Of a DNA stretch of 64,000 nt, positions 8,610 to 17,434 are shown in pieces. The position numbers and the translations under genes are program-made. The notes under the pieces are model-generated. The model did no database searches and had not been told where the DNA came from. It saw only the letters and a list, made by a program, of their open reading frames with translations. Source of the DNA: Methylobacterium aquaticum (GTDB lineage Bacteria; Pseudomonadota; Alphaproteobacteria; Rhizobiales; Beijerinckiaceae); the NCBI RefSeq assembly GCF_016804325.1, contig NZ_CP043627.1:4585001-4649000 (forward strand), given 5' to 3'. How positions within the stretch are numbered: the stretch's first letter is position 1; each line of letters opens with the position of its first letter.

Positions 8610-8926
8610 GCCCGGCCGACCCGGAGACCTTCATCCGCCAAAGTTTCTCTTGCCAGGAATGCGGCGCCTGCTGCGCCTACTCGGCCGAGTGGCCGCGGTT
8701 CAGCACCGAGGACGATGCCGACATCGCCCGGATCCCGGAAGTCTACGTCGACGACCCGGCCGGGCGGATGCGCTGCGAGGGCGAGCGCTGCAGCGCCCTC
8801 GACGGCAAGGTCGGCGAGCGGGTGGCCTGCAAGGTCTACGCGGTGCGCCCCGAGGTCTGCCGCACCTGCGAGCCCGGCGACCCGGAATGCCTGATCGCCC
8901 GGCGGCATCACGGCCTGCCGGTCTGA
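8606..8926 (+). CDS. YkgJ-type cysteine-cluster protein
   Basis: 106 residues starting at a GTG that overlaps the thioesterase stop (GTGA). The N-terminal CQECGACCAYS motif and later cysteines (MRCEGERCSAL, VACKVYAVRPEVCRTCEPGDPEC) form the eight-cysteine pattern of the zinc- or iron-binding CxxCxxCC (YkgJ) family. The biochemical role of the family is unclear; metal chelation is assumed from the conserved cysteines. It is translationally coupled to the thioesterase and lies 47 bases before hemW. Confidence 0.85.
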   Translation: MSPADPETFIRQSFSCQECGACCAYSAEWPRFSTEDDADIARIPEVYVDDPAGRMRCEGERCSALDGKVGERVACKVYAVRPEVCRTCEPGDPECLIARRHHGLPV

Positions 8927-8973
8927 CGTCCCAGCCCCTTGCGCCGCGGGCCCAAGGCGTTCACATCCGCCCG

Positions 8974-10137
8974 ATGATCGATCATCCGACCCGGGACGTC
9001 GGCTTCGGGGTCTACCTGCACTGGCCCTTCTGCGCCGCGAAGTGCCCCTATTGCGACTTCAACAGCCATGTCCGCCACGGGCGCCTCGACCAGGCGCGCT
9101 GGCGCGCCGCCTTCGCGCGCGAGATCGCCCACGCGGCCTCGCTCACGCCGGGGCGGACCGTGACCAGCATCTTCCTCGGCGGCGGCACGCCCTCGCTGAT
9201 GGAGCCCGAGACGGTGGGGGCGCTCCTCGAGGCGGTGGCGGGCGCCTGGAGCGTGGCCCCCGGGGTCGAGGTGACGCTGGAGGCCAACCCCACCAGCGTC
9301 GAGGCCGGCCGGTTCCGCGGCTACCGGGCGGCGGGGGTCAACCGGGTCTCGCTCGGGGTCCAGGCCCTCGACGACGCCTCGCTGAAGAAGCTCGGCCGGC
9401 TGCACAGCACCGAGGAGGCGATGCGGGCGGTGGAGACCGCCGCGGCGCATTTCGAGCGCTATTCCTTCGACCTGATCTATGCCCGCCCGGACCAGACGCC
9501 GGAGGCCTGGGCGGCGGAACTGCGCGGGGCGATCGCCCGGGCGGCGGAGCACCTGTCGCTCTACCAGCTCACGATCGAGGAGGGCACGCCGTTCTACGGG
9601 CTCGCCGCCGCCGGCAAGCTCACCGTGCCGGACGACGACACCGCCCGGATCCTCTACGACGTGACGCAGGAGGTCTGCGAGGCCGCCGGCCTGCCGGCCT
9701 ACGAGATCTCGAACCACGCCCGGCGCGGGGCCGAATCGCGCCACAACCTGCTCTACTGGCGCTACGGCGAATATGCCGGCATCGGCCCCGGCGCCCATGG
9801 CCGCCTCGTGCTCCCGGAGGGCCGCATCGGCACCTCGACCGAGCGCAACCCGGAGGCCTGGCTGGCGAAGGCGGAAGCCGCGGGCCACGGGGTCGTCGAG
9901 ACGGAATCCTTGAGCCCGGGCGACCAGGCCGACGAGTTCCTGATGATGGGCCTGCGCCTGCGCGAGGGCATCGACCCCGCCCGCTACGCGGCGCTCAAGG
10001 GCCGGCCCCTCGACCCGGACCGCGTCGCCGGGCTGGTCGCGGCCGGGCTCGTCGCCCGGACGGGCGAGGGCCGCCTCGCCGCGACCCCGAAGGGGGCCCC
10101 GGTGCTCAACGCCGTGGTGGCCGAGATCGCGGCCTGA
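8974..10137 (+). CDS. hemW: Radical SAM heme chaperone HemW
   Basis: 387 residues. The radical SAM cluster motif CAAKCPYC has Cys at residues 20, 24 and 27, inside the HemW-type LHWPFC...CDFNSH context. GGGTPS, the LEANPTSVE segment and RHNLLYWRYGEYAGIGPGAHGR are further HemW signatures. There is no extra CNLRC cysteine motif typical of true HemN coproporphyrinogen dehydrogenases, so heme delivery to respiratory proteins is the better call. In many alphaproteobacteria rdgB precedes hemW; here the YkgJ-like gene does. The ATG at 8974 is in the usual N-terminal position. Confidence 0.92.
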   Translation: MIDHPTRDVGFGVYLHWPFCAAKCPYCDFNSHVRHGRLDQARWRAAFAREIAHAASLTPGRTVTSIFLGGGTPSLMEPETVGALLEAVAGAWSVAPGVEVTLEANPTSVEAGRFRGYRAAGVNRVSLGVQALDDASLKKLGRLHSTEEAMRAVETAAAHFERYSFDLIYARPDQTPEAWAAELRGAIARAAEHLSLYQLTIEEGTPFYGLAAAGKLTVPDDDTARILYDVTQEVCEAAGLPAYEISNHARRGAESRHNLLYWRYGEYAGIGPGAHGRLVLPEGRIGTSTERNPEAWLAKAEAAGHGVVETESLSPGDQADEFLMMGLRLREGIDPARYAALKGRPLDPDRVAGLVAAGLVARTGEGRLAATPKGAPVLNAVVAEIAA

Positions 10138-10148
10138 GCCGATCCGCC

Positions 10149-10244
10149 AAGGGTGCCCGCCGCCAAGGGTGCCCGCCGCGAAGGGTGCCCGCCGCGAAGG
10201 GTGCCCGCCGCGAAGGGTGCCCGCCGCCAAGGGTGCCCGCCGGT
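10149..10244. repeat. Six tandem copies of a 16-bp unit
   Basis: The unit is AAGGGTGCCCGCCGC plus C or G, starting at 10149, 10165, 10181, 10197, 10213 and 10229. Only the last base varies until the final copy ends CCGGT. Each unit holds the GGGTGCCC near-palindrome. It lies between hemW and the lone receiver gene. The 16-bp period is not a multiple of three, so a coding role is unlikely. Confidence 0.85.
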
Positions 10245-10350
10245 CAGCGACCGCCTCTGTTGCACGCGCGACGGAACCGACCCGGCTGTGATAGCATGCC
10301 GCCCGGACGGCGCCCGTGCGGGATGCGCCGTCCGAGGTGGGGACGAGGCG

Positions 10351-10722
10351 ATGTCAGGACAGAGGAGACCCGATCCCCTTCGGGTTCTCGTGGTCGAGGA
10401 CGAGTACTTCATCGCCGACGACCTCTCGCGGGCGCTGACCCGGCACGGCGTCGAGGTCGTCGGTCCGGTGCCGACGGTCCGGGAGGCGCGGGCGCTCGCG
10501 GCCTCGCACGCCCTCGATCTCGCCGTCCTCGACATCAACCTGCGGGGCGAGCTCGTCTATCCCCTGGTTGCCGAGCTGACGCGGCGCGGCGTGGCGGTGG
10601 TCTTCGCCACCGGCTACGACGCGGCGGCGATCCCGGCCGACTACGAGGCGATTCCCGCCTGGTCGAAGCCCTTCGACTACAACGCCCTGGCGGGCATGCT
10701 GCCGGCCCTGCGCCGCACCTGA
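10351..10722 (+). CDS. Single-domain response regulator, FATGY type
   Basis: 123 residues consisting of one receiver domain. The acidic pocket is E16/D17/E18 (VVEDEY), the phospho-acceptor is D61 (VLDINLRG), the switch threonine is T87 inside VVFATGYD, and the conserved lysine is K106 (SKPF). The FATGY context with the downstream W-SKPFD resembles the FAT GUY single-domain regulators of alphaproteobacteria, several of which act in the PhyR general stress response. No output domain or partner kinase is adjacent, so it probably works through protein contacts or as a phosphate sink. The link to stress signalling is inference from the motif. Confidence 0.82.
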   Translation: MSGQRRPDPLRVLVVEDEYFIADDLSRALTRHGVEVVGPVPTVREARALAASHALDLAVLDINLRGELVYPLVAELTRRGVAVVFATGYDAAAIPADYEAIPAWSKPFDYNALAGMLPALRRT

Positions 10723-10898
10723 ACGAAGCGGGATCGGTCGCGCCGCAAACACGTGACGGGCGCCGTCGCCCGCAGGCTGCCTGACGCTGCGTTCCGATGA
10801 CGCAACGGTTTGCCGCGCCGCAGCGGAACCGTCACGCTGCCGCCCTGTTCTGGTTTGGAGCGATTTCTGCCCCGACGGCAGCACAGGAGACGGACTGG

Positions 10899-11642
10899 AT
10901 GGCAGCAGAGAAGGAAACCAAGGCCTTTCCGGCCGCCGCGAGCACGCGGGTGCCGTTCGCGCTGGCCCTGTCGGCGCTGGCCGGCTGCGCGGACTCGATC
11001 GGGTTCCTCGAATTCTCGCAGCTGTTCATGTCCTTCATGAGCGGCAACACCACCCGTCTCGGCGTCGCCGTCAGCCTGAGCGACTGGGGCAACGTCACCC
11101 GGGTCGGCAGCACCATCGCGGTGTTCTGCTTCGGCGCCTTCATCGGCACGCTCATCGCCGCCGCCGTCGGCTACTGGCGCCTCGCGGTGCTGCTCGGCCT
11201 CCAGGCGCTCCTGCTCTGCGTCGGCCTCACCCTGCCGCGCGGGCCGGAGGAGTTCCCGTTCCATGCCTACCCGATCGTGCTGGCGCTCGGCATGCAGAAC
11301 GCCGTGCTCCAGGACGAGGAGGGGCGCAGCCTGGCGCTGACCTACGTCACCGGCGCGGTGGTGCGCTTCGGCACCGGCCTCGCCAACCTGCTGCTCGGCC
11401 ATCCCTCGCCGTCCTTCTGGATCCAGGCGCCCCTCTGGGCCGCCCTGAGCCTCGGGGCGATCACCGGCGGCCTCCTGCACAGCCGGTTCGGCGAGAGCGC
11501 CTTCCTGGTCCCCGCCGTGCTGGCCGCGTTGCTGGCGGTGGTCGCCCTGGTGATGACGCTGATCCACGGCGACGGGCCGCTCGTCTCCGGCACCAAGTCG
11601 CCGGCGCCGGACGCCGCCGCGACGGCGCCCCCCGTGGTCTGA
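10899..11642 (+). CDS. YoaK family (DUF1275) membrane protein
   Basis: 247 residues from the ATG at 10899, which has AGGAG 12 bases upstream; the open frame begins at 10797 but lacks a better start. There are six or so hydrophobic segments. The family signature is ALAGCADSIGFLEFSQLFMSFMSGNTTRLG (starting near residue 24), and TYVTGAVVRFGTGLANLLLG is the conserved second half. DUF1275/YoaK proteins are inner-membrane proteins of unknown transport or signalling role. The gene stands alone. Confidence 0.85.
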   Translation: MAAEKETKAFPAAASTRVPFALALSALAGCADSIGFLEFSQLFMSFMSGNTTRLGVAVSLSDWGNVTRVGSTIAVFCFGAFIGTLIAAAVGYWRLAVLLGLQALLLCVGLTLPRGPEEFPFHAYPIVLALGMQNAVLQDEEGRSLALTYVTGAVVRFGTGLANLLLGHPSPSFWIQAPLWAALSLGAITGGLLHSRFGESAFLVPAVLAALLAVVALVMTLIHGDGPLVSGTKSPAPDAAATAPPVV

Positions 11643-12027
11643 CCCCCGGGAGCACGACCCGGAGCGGGCCTCCCGCTCCGGCAAAGATTACCTATCGGTC
11701 ACGGGGCGGAGACACCGGCGTAAGCCGGCACGGTCCATAACGACACCGTCGCCGGACGCGGTGGCGCCCTCATCCCCCGGGGCGCCGCCGCGATCCAAGG
11801 CCCCGAGGGCCGAGGCGCCGGATCATCATCGTCGCCCCCCAGACGATCCGGTGCTCCGTGCCGCGGCAGGCCGAGCCCCCCGCTCGGCCTGCCGCCCCGG
11901 AGGCGACACCCGGCGTGCCGCGCTTCCTCCCCCTCGAAAGCGGCATGTCGGGCGGGGCCCGTCCCGGGGCCAGGGCGCCAGGATCCCGGAGACGGAACTC
12001 TCCCGCGCGCCGGGGATCTGCCCTAGA
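11643..12027. other. Intergenic region, no gene seen
   Basis: 385 bases ahead of the OmpR-type regulator. It is GC-rich with open frames on both strands, but none has a ribosome site or protein-like composition. It presumably carries the promoter of the regulator-kinase-glnE run. Confidence 0.4.
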
Positions 12028-12725
12028 ATGCCCGACATGCGCCTCCTGATCATCGAGGACGACCGCGAGGCGTCCACCTACCTCTCCAAGGCCTTTCGCG
12101 AGGCCGGCCACGTCGCCGATACCGCCGATGACGGCCTCGACGGCTACGCGCTGGCCCGCGAGGGCGCCTACGACGTGCTCGTCGTCGACCGCATGCTGCC
12201 GAAGCTCGACGGCCTGTCGCTGATCCGCTCGCTGCGCGAGCAGGGCGTCGAGACCCCGGTGCTGATCCTCTCGGCGCTGGGCCAGGTCGACGACCGGGTG
12301 AAGGGCCTCAAGGCCGGCGGCGACGACTATCTCCCCAAGCCCTACGCGTTCTCCGAGCTGATGGCCCGGATCGAGGTGCTGGCGCGCCGCCGCGGCGGTT
12401 CCTCGGCGGCGGAGGCGACGAGCTACCGCGTCGGCGACCTCGAACTCGACCGGCTGTCGCACCGGGTCACCCGGCCGGCCAGGAGATCCCGCTCCAGCCC
12501 CGCGAGTTCCGCCTGCTCGAATACCTGATGCGCCATGCCGGCCAGGTCGTCACCCGCACGATGCTGCTGGAGCACGTCTGGGACTACCATTTCGACCCGC
12601 AGACCAACGTCATCGACGTCCACGTCTCCCGCCTGCGCGCCAAGGTCGACAAGGGCTTCGAGCGGCCGATGATCCACACGGTGCGGGGAGCCGGCTACAT
12701 GGTCCGCGCCGGCGGCGAGGCGTGA
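12028..12725 (+). pseudogene. OmpR-family response regulator with a single-base frameshift
   Basis: The receiver domain is intact: acidic residues E10/D11/D12, phospho-acceptor D54 (VVDRMLPKLDGL), K104 (LPKPYAF). The winged-helix DNA-binding domain follows, but in another frame: after HRVTR at 12474 the reading must shift to give the family sequence GQEIPLQPREFRLLEY and on to RGAGYMVRAGG at 12722. Restoring one G after 12474 (CGG-GCC-GGC) joins the two halves into an ordinary protein of about 232 residues. As written, translation stops at 12528. The stop TGA overlaps the kinase GTG start. Either a sequencing indel or a real inactivating mutation. The start may be ATG 12028 or 12037. Confidence 0.8.
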
Positions 12726-14238
12726 GCGCGCGCATCGCGAATGCGGGGCCGGCGAATGCGGGGCCGGCGCATGCGGGTCCGGCGAGCGAAGGACCGGACG
12801 GGAGACAGGAGGGGATCCTCGCCCGCCTCGGCGCCCTGTTCCGCACCACCGCGTTCAAGCTCTCGCTCGCCTACCTCCTGGTCTTCGCCGCCTTCGCGTT
12901 CTTCGCCCTCGGCTACGTCGCCTGGAACGCCCGGCGCGTCCTCGACGACCAGATCGTCTCGACCATCGAGGCCGAGATCAACGGGCTGTCCGACCAATAC
13001 GCCGCGGGCGGCATCCGCCGCCTCGTCGGCGTGGTCGAGCGCCGCTCGCGCGAGCCGGGCGCCTCGCTCTACCTCGTCACCACCCCGGCCGGCGAGCACG
13101 TCGCCGGCAACGTCGAGGCGCTGCCCCGGGCACCCTCGCCGAGCCCGGCCAGACCGAGACGGCGTATGCCCGCAACACCGACAACGACCGCCTCGACCAC
13201 CGGGCGATCGTGCGCATCTTCACCCTGCCGGGGGGCTTCCGCCTGCTGGTGGGACGCGACGTCGAGGAGCGCGACCGCCTGCGGGCGGTGATCGGTCGGG
13301 CCTTCGCCTGGTCGCTGATGCTGGTGGTCAGCCTCGGCTTCCTCGGCAGCTGGTTCATCGCCCAGCGCGTGCTCAAGCGCGTCGACCAGATGACCGACAT
13401 CACCCGCACCATCATGGCGGGCGACCTCGACGGCCGCCTGACGCTCGCCGGCACCGGGGACGAGCTCGACCGGCTGGCGCGCAACCTCAACGCGATGCTC
13501 GACCGGATCGGCGAGCTGATGCGCGGCATGCGCGAGGTCTCGGACAACATCGCCCACGACCTCAAGACCCCGCTCACCCGCCTGCGCAACAAGGCCGACG
13601 CGGCGCTCCGCGAGGGCAACGACCCGGACGCCCTGCGGGCGGCCCTGGAGGCCAATATCGAGGAGAGCGACAACCTGATCCGGGTGTTCAACGCGCTCCT
13701 GATGATCGCCCGCCTGGAGGCCGGCAACGCTCCTCGCGACGGGCTGGCGGAATTCGACGCGGGCGCAGTCGCCCTCGAGGTCGCGGAGTTGTACGAAGCG
13801 GTGGCGGAGGAACGCGGCATCGCCCTGACGGCCGAGGTCGAGGACGGCCTCAAGCTGCATGGCAGCCGCGAACTGATCGGACAGGCGATGGCGAACCTGA
13901 TCGACAACGCCCTGAAATACGGACAGAAAACCGTCGATTCGGCGGCCGAGCCGGTACTCCGCGTCGCGGCGCGGCGGGAGGAGGGCGAGATCGTGCTGTC
14001 GGTCGCCGACCGGGGCGAGGGCATCCCGGAGGCCGAGCGCGGCCGGGTGCTGGAACGCTTCGTGCGGCTGGAGACCGCCCGGACCCGGCCGGGATTCGGA
14101 CTGGGCCTGAGCCTCGTCAACGCCGTCGCGCGCCTGCACCAGGGCACCTTCGCGCTCGAGGACAACGCGCCGGGCCTGCGCGCGACCTTGCGGCTGCCCG
14201 CCCTGCGCGACCAGGCTCCGAAGGAGATCGCCGCATGA
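12722..14238 (+). pseudogene. Sensor histidine kinase with a single-base frameshift, upstream of glnE
   Basis: The GTG start at 12722 overlaps the regulator stop. A membrane segment (AYLLVFAAFAFFALGYVAW) and a periplasmic region run to about 13123. The frame must then shift by one lost base near 13124-13126 to continue through GTLAEP, a second membrane segment (SLMLVVSLGFLGSWFIA), HAMP, the H-box DNIAHDLKTPLTRL (His codon 13555-13557), N-box NLIDNALKYG and G-boxes (DRGEGIP, GFGLGLSLV). As written, the first half runs on to 13291 and the second is open from 13210. The restored product would be about 505 residues. Kinase and glnE overlap (ATGA). The inducing signal is unknown. Confidence 0.8.
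12738..12782. repeat. Three tandem 15-bp units in the kinase N terminus
   Basis: Three copies starting at 12738, 12753 and 12768; the first two are AATGCGGGGCCGGCG and the third differs at two bases. In frame they encode NAGPA-NAGPA-HAGPA in the cytoplasmic N-terminal tail of the kinase. A period that is a multiple of three keeps the frame, so copy number could vary without harm. Confidence 0.7.
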
Positions 14239-17138
14239 CCGGGCCGCTCTCCGCTCGTCTCACCGCCGCGCCCCGCCTCGCCGAACCGGAGCGGGCGCAG
14301 GGCCGGCTCGCCGACCTCCTCGCCGAAGCGCCCGATCTCGCTCCGCTCCTCGGCGAGGGCGGCCCGGCCCGCGACCTGCTGCTGGGCCTTGCCGACCATT
14401 CGCCGTTCCTGTGGGGCCTCGCGGCCCGCGAGCCGGCCCGGCTCGCCGGGCTGCTCGCGCGCCCGCCCGAGGAGTCGAACGCCGCGATCCTGGCCGACCA
14501 GCGCGCGGCCGGCCTCGCCGGCGGCGACGTCGCCCGGGCCTTGCGCCGCAACCGCGCCGCCCACGCGCTCCTGGTGGCGCTCGCGGATATCGGCGGGGTC
14601 TGGTCGCTGGAAGAGGTGACGGCGGCGCTCTCGGATTTCGCCGATGCCTCGGTGAGCGCCGCGGTCGATGCGGCGCTCGCTCAGGCCGCCGGCACCGGCC
14701 GCTTCCTGCCGCCGGATCCCGCCCGGCCGCAAGGCGGGTCGGGCCTGATCGTGCTTGGCATGGGCAAGCTCGGGGCCGGCGAGCTGAACTATTCGAGCGA
14801 CGTCGACCTGATCGTGCTGTTCGATCCCGACACCGCGCCGCTGCGCCACGGCGTCGAGGCGACGCCGTTCTTCAGCCGGATCGCGCAAGCGGTGGCCAAG
14901 CTCCTCCAGGAGCGTACTGCCGACGGCTACGTCCACCGGGTCGACTATCGGCTCAGGCCCGATCCCGGCTCGACCCCGACCGCCCTGTCGCTGGCCTCCG
15001 CCTATACCTATTACGAGACCGTGGGGCAGAACTGGGAGCGCGCGGCCTTCATCAAGGCCCGGCCGGTCGCCGGCGATCACGCGCTAGCGGACGGATTCCT
15101 CGCCGAGCTGCGGCCGTTCATCTGGCGCAAATACTTCGACTTCGCCTCGATCGCCGACGTGCATGCGATGAAGCGGCAGATCCACGCGGTGCGCGGCCAC
15201 GGCGCCATCGCGGTGGCCGGCCACGACATCAAGCTCGGGCGCGGCGGCATCCGCGAGGTCGAGTTCTTCGTCCAGACCCAGCAGCTCGTCTTCGGCGGCC
15301 GCCGCCCCACCTTGCGCGGCCGGCGCACGCTGGAGATGCTGGCCGCCCTCCACGACGAGGGGTGGATCACCCCGGAGGCCCGCGACGAGCTCTCCGAGAG
15401 CTACCGCTTCCTGCGCACGGTCGAGCACCGGTTGCAGATGGTGGCCGACGAGCAGACCCAGCGCCTGCCCGAGGACACCGCCAAACTCGCGCGCTTTTCC
15501 CATTTCCTCGGCTACCCCGACGAGGCCGCCTTCGGCGAGGCGCTGACGGCGCAAGCGCGCCGGGTCCAGGGGCATTACGCCCTGCTGTTCGAGGCCGAGC
15601 CGGATCTGGCCGCGGAGGTCGGCGACCTCGTCTTCACCGGCGTCGAGGACGATCCCGGCACGCTCGCCACCTTGAGCCGCCTCGGCTTCCGGGCGCCGGA
15701 GCGGGCGACCGAGACGGTGCGGGGCTGGCATTTCGGCCGCCGCCCGGCGGTGACGAGCCCGCGGGCCCGCGAGGTCCTGACCGAGCTGGTCCCGGCGCTG
15801 ATCCAGGCCTTGTCCGGCACCGCCGACCCGGACGGGGCGCTCGCCGCCCTCGACCGCGCCTTCGGGCGGATGCCGGCGGCGGTCGAGCTTCTCACCATCC
15901 TGCGCTCGCACGAGCGGCTGCGGCTGCTCTTCGCCGATCTGCTGGGCACCGTGCCGCGGCTCGCCGACACGGTCGCGTTCAGCCCGCACGTCCTCGACGC
16001 GGTGATCGACCCCGCCTTCGTGGCGCCGGTGACGGAGGCCGGGGCGCTGTCCGAGCAGTTCCGCCTCGGCCTCGGCCAGCCCCGGGACCTGGAAGACTTC
16101 CTCGACCGCAGCCGCGACACCGCCCGGCAATTGCGCTTCGTCACCGGCGCCCGGCTCCTCTCCGGCATCCTGCCGCCCGCGGGTGCCGGCCGGGCCTATG
16201 CGGGCATCGCGGATGCCGCCATCGCGGCGGCGCTGCGCGCCGTGGAGGCCGCCTTCGCCGAGGATCACGGCCGGGTGCCGGGCGGCCGCATCGCGGTGCT
16301 CGGCCTCGGACGCCTCGGCTCGCGCCAGCTCACCGCCGATTCCGACCTCGACCTCGTGGTCCTGTACGATTTCGATCCCGAACACCGCGAGAGCGACGGA
16401 CGCCGCCGCCTCGATGCGGCGGTCTATTACAACCGCCTGACCCAGCGCCTCGTCGGCGCGCTCACCGTGCCGACGCGGCGCGGCCGGCTCTACGAGGTGG
16501 ACCTGCGCCTGCGCCCGAGCGGCGGGCAGGGACCGATCGCCAACCAGTGGCAGCGCTTCTCGGCCTATTGGCGCGAGGAGGCGGCCTTGTGGGAGCACAT
16601 GGCCCTGACTCGCGCCAGAGCCGTCGCGGGCGATGCGAGCCTGATGCGGGAGGCCGAAGCCGCCGCCGTCGAGGTCCTGCGCCAGACCCGCGACGTGCGC
16701 GGCGTCGTCGGGGAGGTGCGGACGATGCGCGCGCTCATCGAGCGCGAGAAGGGCGATCACGGCCCCCTCGACCTGAAGCTCGCTCCCGGCGGGCTCCTCG
16801 ACCTGGATTTCCTCGCCCAGGCCCTCGTCCTGTCCCATGCCGCGGCCCATCCCGACCTCGTCGGCCTCGACGCGCCGGAGGTGCTGGAGCGGGCCGGCCG
16901 CCACGGCCTCCTCGAGGCCGGCCTCGCCGGTCGCCTCGTCACCGCCTACCGGCTCCTCGACGACGCCCATCACTGGCAGCGCCTGATGGTCGAGGGTGAT
17001 TTCGGCCGCACCGCCCCGCCGGCGGCCCGCGCCCGCCTCGCCGCGGCGCTCGGCCAGCCCGACGAGGCGGCGCTCGCCGCGCAGCTCGCCGAGACGCGGG
17101 CCGGGGTGCGGGAGGCGTTCGGGACGATCCTGGCGTGA
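14235..17138 (+). CDS. glnE: Bifunctional glutamine synthetase adenylyltransferase/adenylyl-removing enzyme
   Basis: 967 residues, the normal GlnE length. There are two nucleotidyltransferase domains: the N-terminal adenylyl-removing domain with GMGKLGAGELNYSSDVDLI (about residues 174-192), and the C-terminal adenylylating domain with LGRLGSRQLTADSDLDLVV (about residues 691-709). The linker and C-terminal helical bundle are present (EVRTMRALIEREK, LAPGGLLDLDF). It attaches and removes AMP on glutamine synthetase in answer to PII protein and glutamine, so it sets nitrogen assimilation. The ATG overlaps the kinase stop (ATGA), which implies coupled translation with the two-component genes. The frame is open far upstream only because the DNA is GC-rich. 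Confidence 0.95.
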   Translation: MTGPLSARLTAAPRLAEPERAQGRLADLLAEAPDLAPLLGEGGPARDLLLGLADHSPFLWGLAAREPARLAGLLARPPEESNAAILADQRAAGLAGGDVARALRRNRAAHALLVALADIGGVWSLEEVTAALSDFADASVSAAVDAALAQAAGTGRFLPPDPARPQGGSGLIVLGMGKLGAGELNYSSDVDLIVLFDPDTAPLRHGVEATPFFSRIAQAVAKLLQERTADGYVHRVDYRLRPDPGSTPTALSLASAYTYYETVGQNWERAAFIKARPVAGDHALADGFLAELRPFIWRKYFDFASIADVHAMKRQIHAVRGHGAIAVAGHDIKLGRGGIREVEFFVQTQQLVFGGRRPTLRGRRTLEMLAALHDEGWITPEARDELSESYRFLRTVEHRLQMVADEQTQRLPEDTAKLARFSHFLGYPDEAAFGEALTAQARRVQGHYALLFEAEPDLAAEVGDLVFTGVEDDPGTLATLSRLGFRAPERATETVRGWHFGRRPAVTSPRAREVLTELVPALIQALSGTADPDGALAALDRAFGRMPAAVELLTILRSHERLRLLFADLLGTVPRLADTVAFSPHVLDAVIDPAFVAPVTEAGALSEQFRLGLGQPRDLEDFLDRSRDTARQLRFVTGARLLSGILPPAGAGRAYAGIADAAIAAALRAVEAAFAEDHGRVPGGRIAVLGLGRLGSRQLTADSDLDLVVLYDFDPEHRESDGRRRLDAAVYYNRLTQRLVGALTVPTRRGRLYEVDLRLRPSGGQGPIANQWQRFSAYWREEAALWEHMALTRARAVAGDASLMREAEAAAVEVLRQTRDVRGVVGEVRTMRALIEREKGDHGPLDLKLAPGGLLDLDFLAQALVLSHAAAHPDLVGLDAPEVLERAGRHGLLEAGLAGRLVTAYRLLDDAHHWQRLMVEGDFGRTAPPAARARLAAALGQPDEAALAAQLAETRAGVREAFGTILA

Positions 17139-17434
17139 GGGGCGCGCCGGATGCGCGACCGGGAAGATCCGTCGTCGCATGGTCGTCTCGCGGCTCACGC
17201 AGAGCCGCGGCCCGCGGCATCGCCGTGGCTCGCCCACGCCGCCGGCCTCCTGCTTTGCCGGCCTGCCGACTCTCCGGTTCTGATCTGACGGCAAGCCGGA
17301 CAAGAACTAACGCGCACGACAGGGTTGCACAGTCGTGGAGCCGAACGATGGTTACGGGAAAACCGATGCGAATAGCCTGTCGTCACTCCCTGGATTTCGC
17401 AGGTTTTACGCCGGGTTAAGTACTCTGTCGTTTT

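Noticed and set aside
10149..10244. CRISPR-like array
   Set aside because: Units are 16 bp and directly adjacent, with no spacers and no cas genes nearby.
12741..14234. N-terminal extension of GlnE fused to the kinase region
   Set aside because: The open frame is in a different phase from the kinase and has arginine-rich composition; GlnE starts normally at 14235.
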